Positions 8,501 to 16,822 of a stretch of 64,000 nt of DNA are shown piece after piece. The stretch is from Ypsolopha sequella. Lineage: Eukaryota > Arthropoda > Insecta > Lepidoptera > Ypsolophidae. Made by a program: the position numbers and the translations under genes. The stretch's first letter is position 1; the number at the start of each line of letters is the position of its first letter. Location: positions 2,384,794 to 2,448,793 of the forward strand of contig OW204010.1 in the NCBI GenBank assembly GCA_934047225.1, given 5' to 3'. The notes beneath the pieces are model-generated. The model saw only the letters and a list, made by a program, of their open reading frames with translations, did no database searches and had not been told where the DNA came from.

Positions 8501-10890
8501 CTTGCGTCGAATACAACCCTGATTTTATCCGTGCCGGCTTTAAATATCCCATGATGAGGAATAATATAACCTTTACCCGCTGCAAAGTCGTCTGTTTTTT
8601 CGTCACAGATCGACATATGACCCATTTCAGCATAATCCCGCATAAACTTCACATATTTGCTCCTAAATTCTTCATTAAAGGAGAGCCGTTTTTCCATGGC
8701 GAAGAACCGTTTTCTTGCCATAGGAGCCGAATCACCCAAGCTAGGTCTTTCCGATAAAAAAGGTAGCCTAACTACATACCGACCCGTCTCATCCCGCTGA
8801 TGAGTGTTTTCAAAAATCTTTTCACATTCCAACTCTTTCGGATCCTTAACCGCCGTTTCCGGAACATTTTCCACTTCCCAAAACTTTTCCAGAATCTGAT
8901 CTGTGGTTGCATGAAAGGTCTGGGAAAAGTTAACCACATTTTGGGCTAGAAATGTGACCGGACCCATTAACACGTAACCGAAAATCGTGTTCATTGCAAT
9001 TGGCAGATTGTCATTTATTTTTATATTTCCGCCGAGCATTATTTCACCTAACAAATCTGCCCCAATAAGGATGTCAACTTCCCGACTCCGATAAAAATGT
9101 TCATCCGCAAGGTACAAACCCCGATAATAATCCGATAAATTCTCGGGTAAGTTGACGCTTGGTAAATGGTGAGTAATGTTACTCAAAATAGTAGCTGTGG
9201 TAGTCAACACGGTTTGAGCCGAAAACCGTGGGGTTATCGTCAAGTTGACACCACCTCTACATCCGTTAACTGGTGCCCCTCCTAAGCCAGTGACCGAAAC
9301 AACATTAGATCTAGATCGTCTCAGACCTAATCGACGAGCACAATGTTCCGAAATAAATGTACCCTGACTGCCACCATCTAAAAGTGCACGAGCATCATGA
9401 AGCTCTCCGCACTCGTCCATGACATGCACAATGGCAGTTGAAAGCAAAACCGTCCGTTGATAATTGCTTGGAAGCATCATGTGAGATGTCAGGGCCGCAT
9501 TATTCATATTTCCTTCAGTTGGGGGGTTTACCCTACTCCTATTTCGGCCGAATTCCTGTACTGGCACATTTACCTTACTTGCCCCTGACACCGGTACATT
9601 TACCCTACCTAAGTCCGGCACTGGTGCATTAACCCTACTACCACTATTTGTAGTAGGTACCGCATAAACCACATTATTAGACGCTACCGGTCCGTCAAAA
9701 TGAATCATGTGGTGATGCTTGACCGATTTGCACTTTACACATACCCATGTTGAAGTACACTGATTTATATTATGTCCCCCAAGACACCTAAAACAAAGCC
9801 TATTAGCTTTAACATGCTCCTTCCGAGAGATAGGATCCATATTCATAAACCGCTCACACTTCGATATATGGTGGTTACCCTTCTTACACAGTGTGCACCC
9901 GCCCTTATTTTCCTGCACTCCAGTATGAACTCGGGGAGAAAAGCGTCCTATTGGTTTTGATGAGCTGCCATCAGGGGATGACCCCAGAACCTGCACTTGA
10001 TTTTCCAAAAATTCAATTAAGTCCTCAAATGTGGGAAGTTCCGTTTTCTGATTAACTAACCGTTCATCAAGCTTGTCCTTCAAAACCTGATCGAGCTTTT
10101 GATAATTTATATAGAAAAGTAAATATGACCATTCCGAGATAGGAAAATCCAACTTTTCTAATGCCTTTGTATTTTCCAAAAGCGAGTTCAAGAAAGGTTT
10201 TAATGAACCCCTGGTCCGAGTGACATGTGTGGTACCCATCATATTATGTAAATATCTGTCCGCAATCAACCTCTTGTTATGATATTTATTTTTTAACAAT
10301 TCAACCGCTACCGAATAGTTTGCGCCCGTGATTGATAGGTGCTGAATTAAACTCTTAGGCTCTCCAACCAATGAGCCTTTCAAATAATACAACCTCTCTG
10401 TATCCGACAATGAGGTATCACGTCCCACCATGGATTCAAACAACTCTATAAAGGAAACATAGTCCTCTTCATTACCACCAAATGTAGGTACTTGAATCCG
10501 TGGTAGTATAGCCCTTTCTCTTTTAGGCCCATCCTTGCTATTATTACCTGAACCATCCTCTGATGAACGATCGGTGTTCTCAGGGAATAGTTCCAAATAT
10601 CTCCGCTTGATATCATAATATTTACTATTTATTATTTTTAATTTTGACTCACAGGTAACCGAATCAGTGTCAGTCACTTCTGTCTGTGACTCCAACTCTA
10701 TATATATGGACATAAATTCCTGGTAATTACTTTCCAGGTCTGAAAACCGCACTTTAAATTCATTCTTCTCGCTCACCGTTACGAGATCTTTCTGAGAAAG
10801 GCCAAATAAAGTTTCAATATTTAATATTGCAATCTCATATTTAATTTGTAACATCCGCTTAGCTTGATCAGCATTTATTTTAGGAGGCAT
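5584..10890 (-). CDS. BEL/Pao Gag-Pol polyprotein (1768 aa)
   Basis: A single frame encodes all proteins needed for retrotransposition. Residues about 1-320 form a coiled, charged Gag of the DUF1759 type. Zinc knuckles follow at about 330 (CTLCKKGNHHISKC) and 355 (CFRCLGGHNINQC). An aspartic protease region near 500 has LLDGGSQ where most BEL elements have D-S/T-G. The Pao-type reverse transcriptase carries YMDD near residue 912, followed by RNase H. The integrase has an H-H-C-C zinc domain near 1400-1445. Its catalytic D, D and E lie in TDFAGPF (about 1472), SDCGSNY (about 1535) and GGLFEAAVK (about 1588). A DUF5641-type C-terminal domain ends the protein. Length is normal for the family. 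The start chosen is the first ATG, about 760 bp below the LTR. No frameshift or stop interrupts it. Confidence 0.95.
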   Translation of the reverse strand: MPPKINADQAKRMLQIKYEIAILNIETLFGLSQKDLVTVSEKNEFKVRFSDLESNYQEFMSIYIELESQTEVTDTDSVTCESKLKIINSKYYDIKRRYLELFPENTDRSSEDGSGNNSKDGPKRERAILPRIQVPTFGGNEEDYVSFIELFESMVGRDTSLSDTERLYYLKGSLVGEPKSLIQHLSITGANYSVAVELLKNKYHNKRLIADRYLHNMMGTTHVTRTRGSLKPFLNSLLENTKALEKLDFPISEWSYLLFYINYQKLDQVLKDKLDERLVNQKTELPTFEDLIEFLENQVQVLGSSPDGSSSKPIGRFSPRVHTGVQENKGGCTLCKKGNHHISKCERFMNMDPISRKEHVKANRLCFRCLGGHNINQCTSTWVCVKCKSVKHHHMIHFDGPVASNNVVYAVPTTNSGSRVNAPVPDLGRVNVPVSGASKVNVPVQEFGRNRSRVNPPTEGNMNNAALTSHMMLPSNYQRTVLLSTAIVHVMDECGELHDARALLDGGSQGTFISEHCARRLGLRRSRSNVVSVTGLGGAPVNGCRGGVNLTITPRFSAQTVLTTTATILSNITHHLPSVNLPENLSDYYRGLYLADEHFYRSREVDILIGADLLGEIMLGGNIKINDNLPIAMNTIFGYVLMGPVTFLAQNVVNFSQTFHATTDQILEKFWEVENVPETAVKDPKELECEKIFENTHQRDETGRYVVRLPFLSERPSLGDSAPMARKRFFAMEKRLSFNEEFRSKYVKFMRDYAEMGHMSICDEKTDDFAAGKGYIIPHHGIFKAGTDKIRVVFDASCNTISGASLNDCVHAGPKLQRDIMEIICKFRMFQYVLTTDIKMMFRQIVVHEDDRKFQLVFWRESPEDPLQLYKLNTVTYGMKSSPYLAIRTLRQLADDGADHYPDAADLLRSSVYMDDILGGADSEEEAKKLKRDLTDLLRSGGFELSKWVSNSDQLLGDIPQEDLEKPKTFDNTDGPGFFKILGVQWDPNHDCFSYHTKLKNEEKCSKRIILSALAQTFDPLGWISPVIFQGKVLMQRLWLLNQSWDETPPDDVVCEWRGIVKDLPLIEKIRLERFALGDSKSVSLHGFSDASELGYSAAVYLRTVDDKNGVKVSLLMAKSRVAPVRNKHTIPKLELSGAVLLTRLVKYVADSIKAVVTIEDIVCWSDSTIVLSWLRTPPHLLQTFEGNRVLQINNCGFELTWRHVSSEMNPADVASRGCRALELLDHSLWWGPLWLKGQPDTWPKNIVETKELPGFRKSVKPKLQQSVAFVKTTESNPLFLRFGSLTMLISVVGYCLRFIHNSKNPDKRIDGVLSVTERKGAMDRLVKMAQAEEFGLDIRSLNRDKQCSLRLRRLLPFIDGDGLLRVGGRLEHSALSFSGKHPLLLPKAHPLTKLVIDHYHKIHCHVGATALLAILQKQFWIISGKQAIRSRIFKCIFCFKTKAKPTEPIMSALPGDRVNAIGVFHTVQTDFAGPFSIKSSRLRNAKILKAYLCVFICSTTKAVHLEVVSDLSTEAFLAALNRFTSRRNLPQVMRSDCGSNYIGTSAHLTEVQKYLAKRDTQEVLNNAASKQGISWLFNAPAAPHFGGLFEAAVKSAKSLLKRVIGEQVLTFEELTTVFIRIEAVLNSRPLCPLTQDPQDFEVLTPAHFLVGRPLLSVPEYDLSNVPDGRLNRFRLVQALSQRFWKQWSDRYLHSLQMRNKWVNSTDPPKINDLVLIKDENLPSLKYRRGRIIELLPGKDGVVRIVKLRTSSGTLLRPVVKICRLPLE

Positions 10891-11059
10891 TTTGCAAAAT
10901 TAACACACCCTTAAACCCCCTAGTTAAAACATTTAAATCAAAAAATTTAATAAAAAAGTATAAAATTTTAAAATATTCCTACATATAAACTTTTCTAGGA
11001 ACCCTCTAAAATGAAAATTTAATAATTTCCTCACAACAAAAGTGAAAACAAAAACAAAA

Positions 11060-11137
11060 TTTATTTCCGATACCGAGCATTGAACCAGGGACTTTCCGAT
11101 CTCTAGTCCAGTACTCTACCACTACACTATAACTGGC
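11060..11137 (-). repeat. tRNA-like block in the BEL leader
   Basis: On the minus strand, TAGTGTAGTGGTAGAG (A-box-like) is followed about 35 bases later by GGTTCAATGC (B-box-like), with a degenerate anticodon arm between. The spacing matches a tRNA, but stems pair poorly, so it is a relic or SINE head captured in the leader rather than a working tRNA. Confidence 0.5.
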
Positions 11138-11636
11138 TCAGCTGACAGTGGTGAAAACTTAATAGATAACCTAACAATGGTAATACTTTTTATAAATAAA
11201 CACCAAAGAAAAACAAAACAAAGCAAAATTGAAAATAGAACATAAACAAAACTTTTGTTGCTTTGAATCCGCAATCCGTCAAAATCAAATGAATACTTCA
11301 ACTGAAACAATGTCACGATCCGCGTGAATTTATAAAATGCGAAAATGTATGATTTGAAATATAATATATATCATAAGTAATTATCTCTGATATACTATGT
11401 GTAACCTATCCGAATATACGTGTTTATTTGTAGAGTCAATATAGAGTATGAAACAAAACGAAAACCGCAAACCGCACCGAAATAAAATAACCGAGAGTTG
11501 ACCTTTGTCGAAGATATCTTTTCACCGCCAAGATATTACGACGAGGGTAAACTATATAAAACCGAAAACCGAAACCAACTGTGTACCATGTAATAAGACC
11601 CAAAGTACGATAAATGCACGCAAAGGCATCCGATTG

Positions 11637-11647
11637 CCGAAGGACCA
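11637..11647 (-). promoter_or_regulatory. BEL primer-binding site (putative)
   Basis: On the minus strand, TGGTCCTTCGG begins six bases inside the 5' LTR. TGG followed by a tRNA-like complement is typical of primer-binding sites. The priming tRNA was not identified. Confidence 0.5.
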
Positions 11648-11652
11648 AAAAA

Positions 11653-12094
11653 TGAAGGGGTTTCCCAGACTGGTCTGTTCGTCCCTTCGTGAATGTTGCT
11701 TGATGTTAAAGCCGCTGGTAGCCGATGCGAGCGTATGCCGTACCTGAGCCTTATTTTTGTGTCGGAATATCAAATAAATAAATAAAAGAGTCCCTAAACT
11801 CACCCCGTGCCGCACCGCCGATCACAAAATGGTTCACAGCTATGTCAGCTATTATTTCATGTGAATTGGTTATTTCGTTTACTCCGGGCCGCCCGATTCC
11901 TTTTCAGGTTTTTTCCATTGTGTTATGTCAAATCATTGACATAAAAATGCATAGACACGCCGCCCCAAACCAAAGAGTAAATATACCTAAATAAATACTC
12001 TAATACAATAAATGTTATGTGTCATGTGCATGTACCGCGAAGAGAACTAAAAATAAATAAAACCTTAGAGCTTTCAAGGCAACAAAACTAAACA
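11653..12094 (-). repeat. BEL 5' LTR (442 bp)
   Basis: Partner of the LTR at 5043-5484, same length and apparently same sequence. It should hold the element's promoter, reading leftwards. Confidence 0.95.
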
Positions 12095-13120
12095 GAGGTA
12101 CTTAAATTACAAAATGAGAAGCTTCATGATATTCGAGCAACCTGATATTTGTTTGAGGGTCAACATTATGTCCTACATTTTTTTCAGTATTTGGCGACTT
12201 GAAAATACAAATTTGGGTTGAGTTGAATAATTCTCAGGCGAACAATTTTCTCTTTGAGTGTCAATTTAATTTTAATTAATAAAACTGGGAACGTAGCCTC
12301 GCTCCGCTTCGCTTCGCTCGGCTCCTTATTTAATCTTACATGTAAACCCAACACGCTCTTCCTCGCTTCGCTCGTCGTTGCATCTATTTTTTGACTTTTG
12401 GTGCAATATTTTCGATTTCATACTTTAAATTCGCCCACTCAGTATTTTTAGTCATACGCTTTGTTATTTATTCAAGACAATTGAAGTTTTGGTGCGCGGC
12501 CAAACTCACCTGACTGCACCGATTCGATTTCATTAAAAAAACGTATCATAACAAAAAAAAGAGAGACCTCAAATACAATTCCAGTAACCAATAATCATTA
12601 ACAAAGCAGCTCACAAAACGGTGATCAAAGTGAACCTTTTTGTAGTTCGTTCCGTGAAACCTCAATTTAAAAAATCGTCTCTTTTTGAATATTGACGGTG
12701 CCCGCTCTGTATTTCTAGTCGTTCACTTAGTAATTAAGTCACACGCTTGAAATGTTTGTATGCAAAATGGATTATTTACAGCCCACTTTTTGTAAGCTCG
12801 ATCTGGATTTTATTATTAATCAATATTCGTTAACAGTTTAGTTAATTTTTTCTCTTACTCAAATCCATACCGCTCAAGTTAATCAGTATTTCATCATCGG
12901 TCGCTAAGTTTATTTTTAATTCATTCGTTTTATTATTCCCTCTTTTAAAGCACAAGTGTCACTCTGATGATAATAAATAAAATCGCATCCGAATCCGTTA
13001 AGTAGTTCTTGAGTTTAAACGATAATAACCCATTTCATTAGAGATTTCGCAAAACTATTCAATTTACAAACATGAATTTTTTACTACTTCATTATTATTA
13101 AAGTTGACGAGGACTAAGTG
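12095..13120. other. Intergenic, no gene seen
   Basis: AT-rich sequence with one short GC-rich block near 12290-12390 containing repeated 'cttcgcttcgctcg' motifs. No coding frame or recognisable element. Confidence 0.4.
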
Positions 13121-13156
13121 ATTAATATATACCTACATACTGCTGGGGCAGTAAGT

Positions 13157-13716
13157 GATTAACATATACCTTCATAATGCTTGGGCAGTATGAAAAAAAA
13201 AAGTATTTCTTTTGTTTATACATTAATATTAAACCAATTAAACCAGCCTGGATTCGTGCTGGGGGCTCGGTTGGTGATCATTGAACCTTGTTCCTGGTCC
13301 CTGGCCGGGTCTCCGGTATGGGTTCGGGCGGTTGATTGGATTTCACCTTGTATAGTATTTTTACCTATAATTTTAATCGTATTTATATTGCTACATAAAT
13401 TAAATAAACATTTAATCTAAATAGTTCATGTACATTTATTATTTTATTACATATATTTTTATAAGATTAAAATTTGACTTGTGAAACGTGTATTCTATAT
13501 ACCTACTTTGCAAAATAAACTTTTTGAATTTTGAATTTTGAGATTTTAACTAATAAATAAACAAAAGAAATAAAGCTTAAAAAAGTAAAATATCATTATA
13601 ATTAAGTTTATTAAGTTTAAATCAGACGGTTTAAATAGATATTGATCACATTGCACGGATCGACTTAGCAATTTTCATACTGCCCGGGGATTTTTAATAA
13701 TGCCCTGATTAATCAC
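13157..13716. repeat. Inverted 'cagtatgaaaa' arms around a LINE tail
   Basis: The left arm 'gattaacata...gggcagtatgaaaa' (to 13196) is inverted at 13672-13716 (ttttcatactgcccggggat...ttaatc). The arms look like termini of a small DNA element that now encloses a LINE 3' fragment. A second partial left arm lies at 13120-13155. Confidence 0.45.
13243..13542 (+). mobile_element. Jockey/CR1-like LINE 3' tail (copy 1)
   Basis: Matches, in opposite orientation, the 3' UTRs at 36106-36350 and 51346-51650. It includes 'ggtgatcattgaacc', the GC-rich 'gggtctccggtatgggttcg' block and the terminal (TTTTGAATT)n tail. It is severely 5'-truncated and has no coding part. Confidence 0.8.
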
Positions 13717-14055
13717 TTGGTTGAGAACACAGACAATGCAACCAGAGACGACCCACAGCGTTGCTTGCATCGATCTCGTTTCTTGAATTTCTTAAAACCC
13801 CTTCTAAACGGATGTCATACCTAAAACCTACAGGTCAAGTTTCATATTCCTAGGTCCAGCCGTTTGGTATAGGCGTAGATAGATCAGTCAGTCTAGGTGA
13901 AAAATTGTATTTTCTTTCAATGACAATAAAATAGATTAACAAGCGACTCCTCTGGGAGACAGGAGTGAGTACATGTAAGCGACTCGCCCCTACTTGGCAC
14001 AGGCAGCACTAAGTATTTACTGGTGGTGAAATTTGAACAGTATTAGTAAGTATTT
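13560..14055. other. Intergenic with a dispersed-repeat fragment
   Basis: Contains 'ccgtttggtataggcgtagatagatcagtcagtc' near 13860, related to the repeat that precedes the (CAGT)n tract at 40080. No gene seen. Confidence 0.4.
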
Positions 14056-14798
14056 CTACTGCCCGGCCCTGCTATTTATCTACTGCCCGGCCCTGCTGTT
14101 TATCTCCTGCCCGGCCCTGCTGTTTATCTACTGCCTGGCCCTGCTGTTTATCTACTGCCCGGCCCTGCTGTTTATCTACTGCCCGGCCCTGCTATTTATC
14201 TACTGCCCGGCCCTGCTATTTATCTACTGCCCGGCCCTGCTATTTATCTACTGCCCGGCCCTGCTATTTATCTACTGCCCGGCCCTGCTATTTATCTACT
14301 GCCCGGCCCTGCTATTTATCTACTGCCCGGCCCTGCTATGTATCTACTGCCCAGCCCTGCTATTTATCTACTGCCCGGCCCTGCTATTTATCTACTGCCC
14401 GGCCCTGCTATTTATCTACTGCCCGGCCCTGCTATTTATCTACTGCCCGGCCCTGCTATTTATCTACTGCCCGGCCCTGCTATTTATCTACTGCCCGGCC
14501 CTGCTATTTATCTACTGCCCGGCCCTACTATGTATCTACTGCCCGGCCCTGCTATTTATCTACTGCCCGGCCCTGCTATGTATCTACTGCCCGGCCCTGC
14601 TATGTATCTACTGCCCAGCCCTGCTATTTATCTACTGCCCGGCCCTGCTATTTATCTACTGCCCGGCCCTGCTATTTATCTACTGCCCGGCCCTGCCATT
14701 TATCTACTGCCCAGCCCTGCTATTTATCTACTGCCCGGCCCTGCTATTTATCTACTGCCCGGCCCTGCTATTTATCTACTGCCCGGCCCTGCTATTTA
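14056..14798. repeat. 24-bp minisatellite, about 31 copies
   Basis: The unit is TACTGCCCGGCCCTGCTATTTATC with scattered substitutions (tttatc/tgtatc, ccggcc/ccagcc, ctatt/ctgtt). Because 24 is a multiple of three, several frames stay open and give spurious repetitive 'proteins'. No ATG context, signal or flanking exons support coding. Confidence 0.95.
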
Positions 14799-15013
14799 CA
14801 TACATTTCGCGAGAAATATCACCACACAGGTTATTCCAAGCCTACTTCACTAAACTCTTAGCATGTTTTAGATATTTTAATGCTTTGTATAGTGTGAAAT
14901 CAAAAACATTTATCAAAACGAGCGTCCCAAAAAAATTTGATAACAAGCTCGGTCTTTTATTACTAAAATCAGCTGCAGGAAGATCTGTAATCGTATAGTA
15001 CAGAGAAAGTGAG

Positions 15014-15113
15014 CTGGGGTCAGAGCAGCAGGTTCTGACATGTCAGTTGGGGTCAGAGCAGCAGGTTCTGACATGTCAGTTGGGGTCAGAGCAGCAGGTT
15101 CTGACATGTCAGT
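15014..15113. repeat. 33-bp direct repeat, 3 copies
   Basis: The unit GGGGTCAGAGCAGCAGGTTC plus TGACATGTCAGTT repeats three times with no visible change, so this is a very young expansion. Confidence 0.9.
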
Positions 15114-15114
15114 T

Positions 15115-15440
15115 CTTTAAATGTATAACGGATGACTATTATCACTGTGATTAAAGATATTAGCAATTCTTCGTTCGTTAAAATCTGTTTTCGATGACTC
15201 TATATAAATGTTTTTTAACATTTACAATATTTGCTTCCCAAATTCTACTGACATTTTTCTACGGAGCATTTGGCAAATTAAACTTCTAATTAATGCGATT
15301 TTTTAAAAAACTTGATAATATGACTGCAATTTTATATACCTAGACGTAAAGTTCTTTCAAAAATCTTATGAAGACGTAAAATTTGTACCATTGTAAAGCC
15401 AATGATCACGTCAAGATACGAACCATTTAAACACCTCTAA
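15115..15440. other. Intergenic, no gene seen
   Basis: AT-rich, no recognisable feature. Confidence 0.4.
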
Positions 15441-15539
15441 AAACTTAGCAGAGCTCAAGTCAGGAGCAAGTTCTTATAAGTTAACTGCTTTGGTTACTAG
15501 ACAGATAAAATACCTACAAAAATATGCCTTTTGATTGAG

Positions 15540-15665
15540 AACACCACGTCCCCTTGTTAAAGTTTCAAAAGTGGGCCAGCAAAATCTACCCCTGCCTATT
15601 TATAGGTAAAAGCTTTATTCGGTTCAACGCGACTTTCATGTAAGACATAGCTGGAAATGTTGGCC
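15540..15665 (-). pseudogene. BEL/Pao integrase remnant
   Basis: On the minus strand a short frame contains RVEPNKAFTYK, a stop, then AGVDFAGPLLKL. This matches the pattern around the first catalytic aspartate of BEL integrases (compare TDFAGPF in the intact element). Stops on both sides show decay. Only about 40 residues are recognisable. Confidence 0.45.
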
Positions 15666-15806
15666 ATAGAAAAAGGCGTGAACGCGCCTAAAACTGAAGC
15701 TACAAAAACTACTCATAAATTGAGTAGGTTCACGTTCAAACAAGTAGTCTCTCTGTGAGCGTCGGATAAAAGAACGTGCGTCACAAGTAACAAATTAAAT
15801 TAAATT

Positions 15807-15883
15807 ATGCCTGCTTGTGCCGTTCCTACGTATATAAATGTTGCTGTCCGCAACAAGACACATAATGGGATCACATTTCATAT
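15807..15883 (+). CDS. THAP-domain-like first exon (partial gene)
   Basis: ATG at 15807 opens 25 codons and two bases ending at a strong donor, AT|GTAAGTAG. The peptide begins MPACAV and ends with GITFHM. The pattern 'M-x-x-C-A-V ... G-I-x-F-H' is the start of the C2CH THAP zinc finger, where an intron often follows the FH motif. The second cysteine expected about four residues after the first is not in its usual place (PTY instead), so the finger may be altered. No second exon is visible downstream. It could be the 5' exon of a host gene, or a fragment of a THAP-bearing transposon such as a P element. Confidence 0.5.
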
Positions 15884-16165
15884 GTAAGTAGCGCATTTAG
15901 ATATAGTTTTATTTAAATATTGAATTAATTGTTCCATTCGTAATTGTCGTTGAAAACGATGCGTCCATTTTGTTGGTGTTGCCAGTATAAAACATTTTAC
16001 ATTTCCCTACTTTTAATAACTAAGGTCCTTACTAGTTATTAAACTGTTTTAATTTAGTAGACTAAAGTCAATTTCTATGGCAGCTTGAAAATCTGTCAAT
16101 GAACTCGTACCACGAAACGCAGTAAATATTGTATGGCGAGATAAACGTATCATTTTCTTTTGACG
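15884..16165. other. Presumed intron or intergenic sequence after the THAP-like exon
   Basis: No second THAP exon, acceptor-plus-frame or repeat recognised. Confidence 0.3.
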
Positions 16166-16290
16166 ATATGTCGCGGGTAGCGGCTGGATGAGGATGACTC
16201 AGGACCGCCAAGAGTGGCGTCATATTGGAAAGGCCTATAGGTCCAGCAGTGGACGAACTGATGGATGAATGGATGAATGGATGTATGGAT
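16166..16290 (+). mobile_element. RTE-type LINE 3' tail with (ATGG)n
   Basis: Includes 'gaccgccaagagtggcgtca', 'aggcctataggtccagcagt' and a (TGGA)n tail. It is the same 3' end, in reverse, as the start of the minus-strand RTE fragment at 18977. Confidence 0.65.
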
Positions 16291-16822
16291 GGATTTCTTT
16301 TGACGTGTACAGTTTTTCCCTCTACTTTAGAAATAGAATTTAATAAATAAATTATTTTGCTCATAAAATACCTTGTAATGTTATCATTTCAATAACGTAT
16401 ATCATTTCAAGACAAACAAGTAAGTTTAGTACTTCAGGACATCTAACTATCCGAGACTATGACGTTAGGGATGTGCTTCTGACATAGTTATGTTCTTGAC
16501 ATTAGGGATGGACTTTGACATTTTTTTATTTAATCAATTCATCGATTTATTAAATGGAAACCTTAAATAACAAAAAAATAACTATTTTAAAACTAAACCC
16601 GCCTAAAATACCTAATACTTGAACAAACTAACAATAATTAAACTAAATAATAATACATTTAAACATATAATATATATTACATATAACTATGTGTATATAT
16701 ATACAAGGTGACTTTTTGGTCATCGTCCAAATTCATACTGGAGGCTTGGTAAGTGATCAGCATCATGAATCGATAACAATTTTTGTGAAATTCGTATAAT
16801 GAAATTTCGACTTCCCATAGTA

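Larger units (their letters stand above)
10891..11652 (-). other. BEL 5' leader
   Basis: Non-coding leader between the 5' LTR and the gag start, transcribed leftwards. It contains a tRNA-like block (listed separately) and otherwise AT-rich sequence. Confidence 0.7.
5043..12094 (-). mobile_element. Complete BEL/Pao LTR retrotransposon
   Basis: A 7.05-kb element on the minus strand, complete in structure. It has two 442-bp LTRs that look identical, a putative primer-binding site, a leader of about 760 bp, one uninterrupted gag-pol frame (5584-10890) and a purine-rich tract just before the 3' LTR. The flanks are gagtt before 5043 and gaggt after 12094, a 5-bp target duplication with one change; 5 bp is usual for BEL/Pao. 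Identical LTRs and an open frame indicate recent insertion and possible competence. There is no envelope-like frame between pol and the 3' LTR. It lies upstream of exon A of the FNIII gene and could sit in one of that gene's introns. Confidence 0.95.

Noticed and set aside
8326..8757. 143-codon plus-strand frame
   Set aside because: Antisense shadow of the BEL reverse-transcriptase region; no domain and no start context.
11505..11815. Short frames across the BEL leader and LTR
   Set aside because: They cross the LTR boundary and lack any recognisable motif; leader sequence is expected to be non-coding.
14033..14998. 321-codon open frame of YCPALLFI repeats
   Set aside because: It is the 24-bp minisatellite read in frame; two frames are open at once and there is no promoter, splice or domain evidence.
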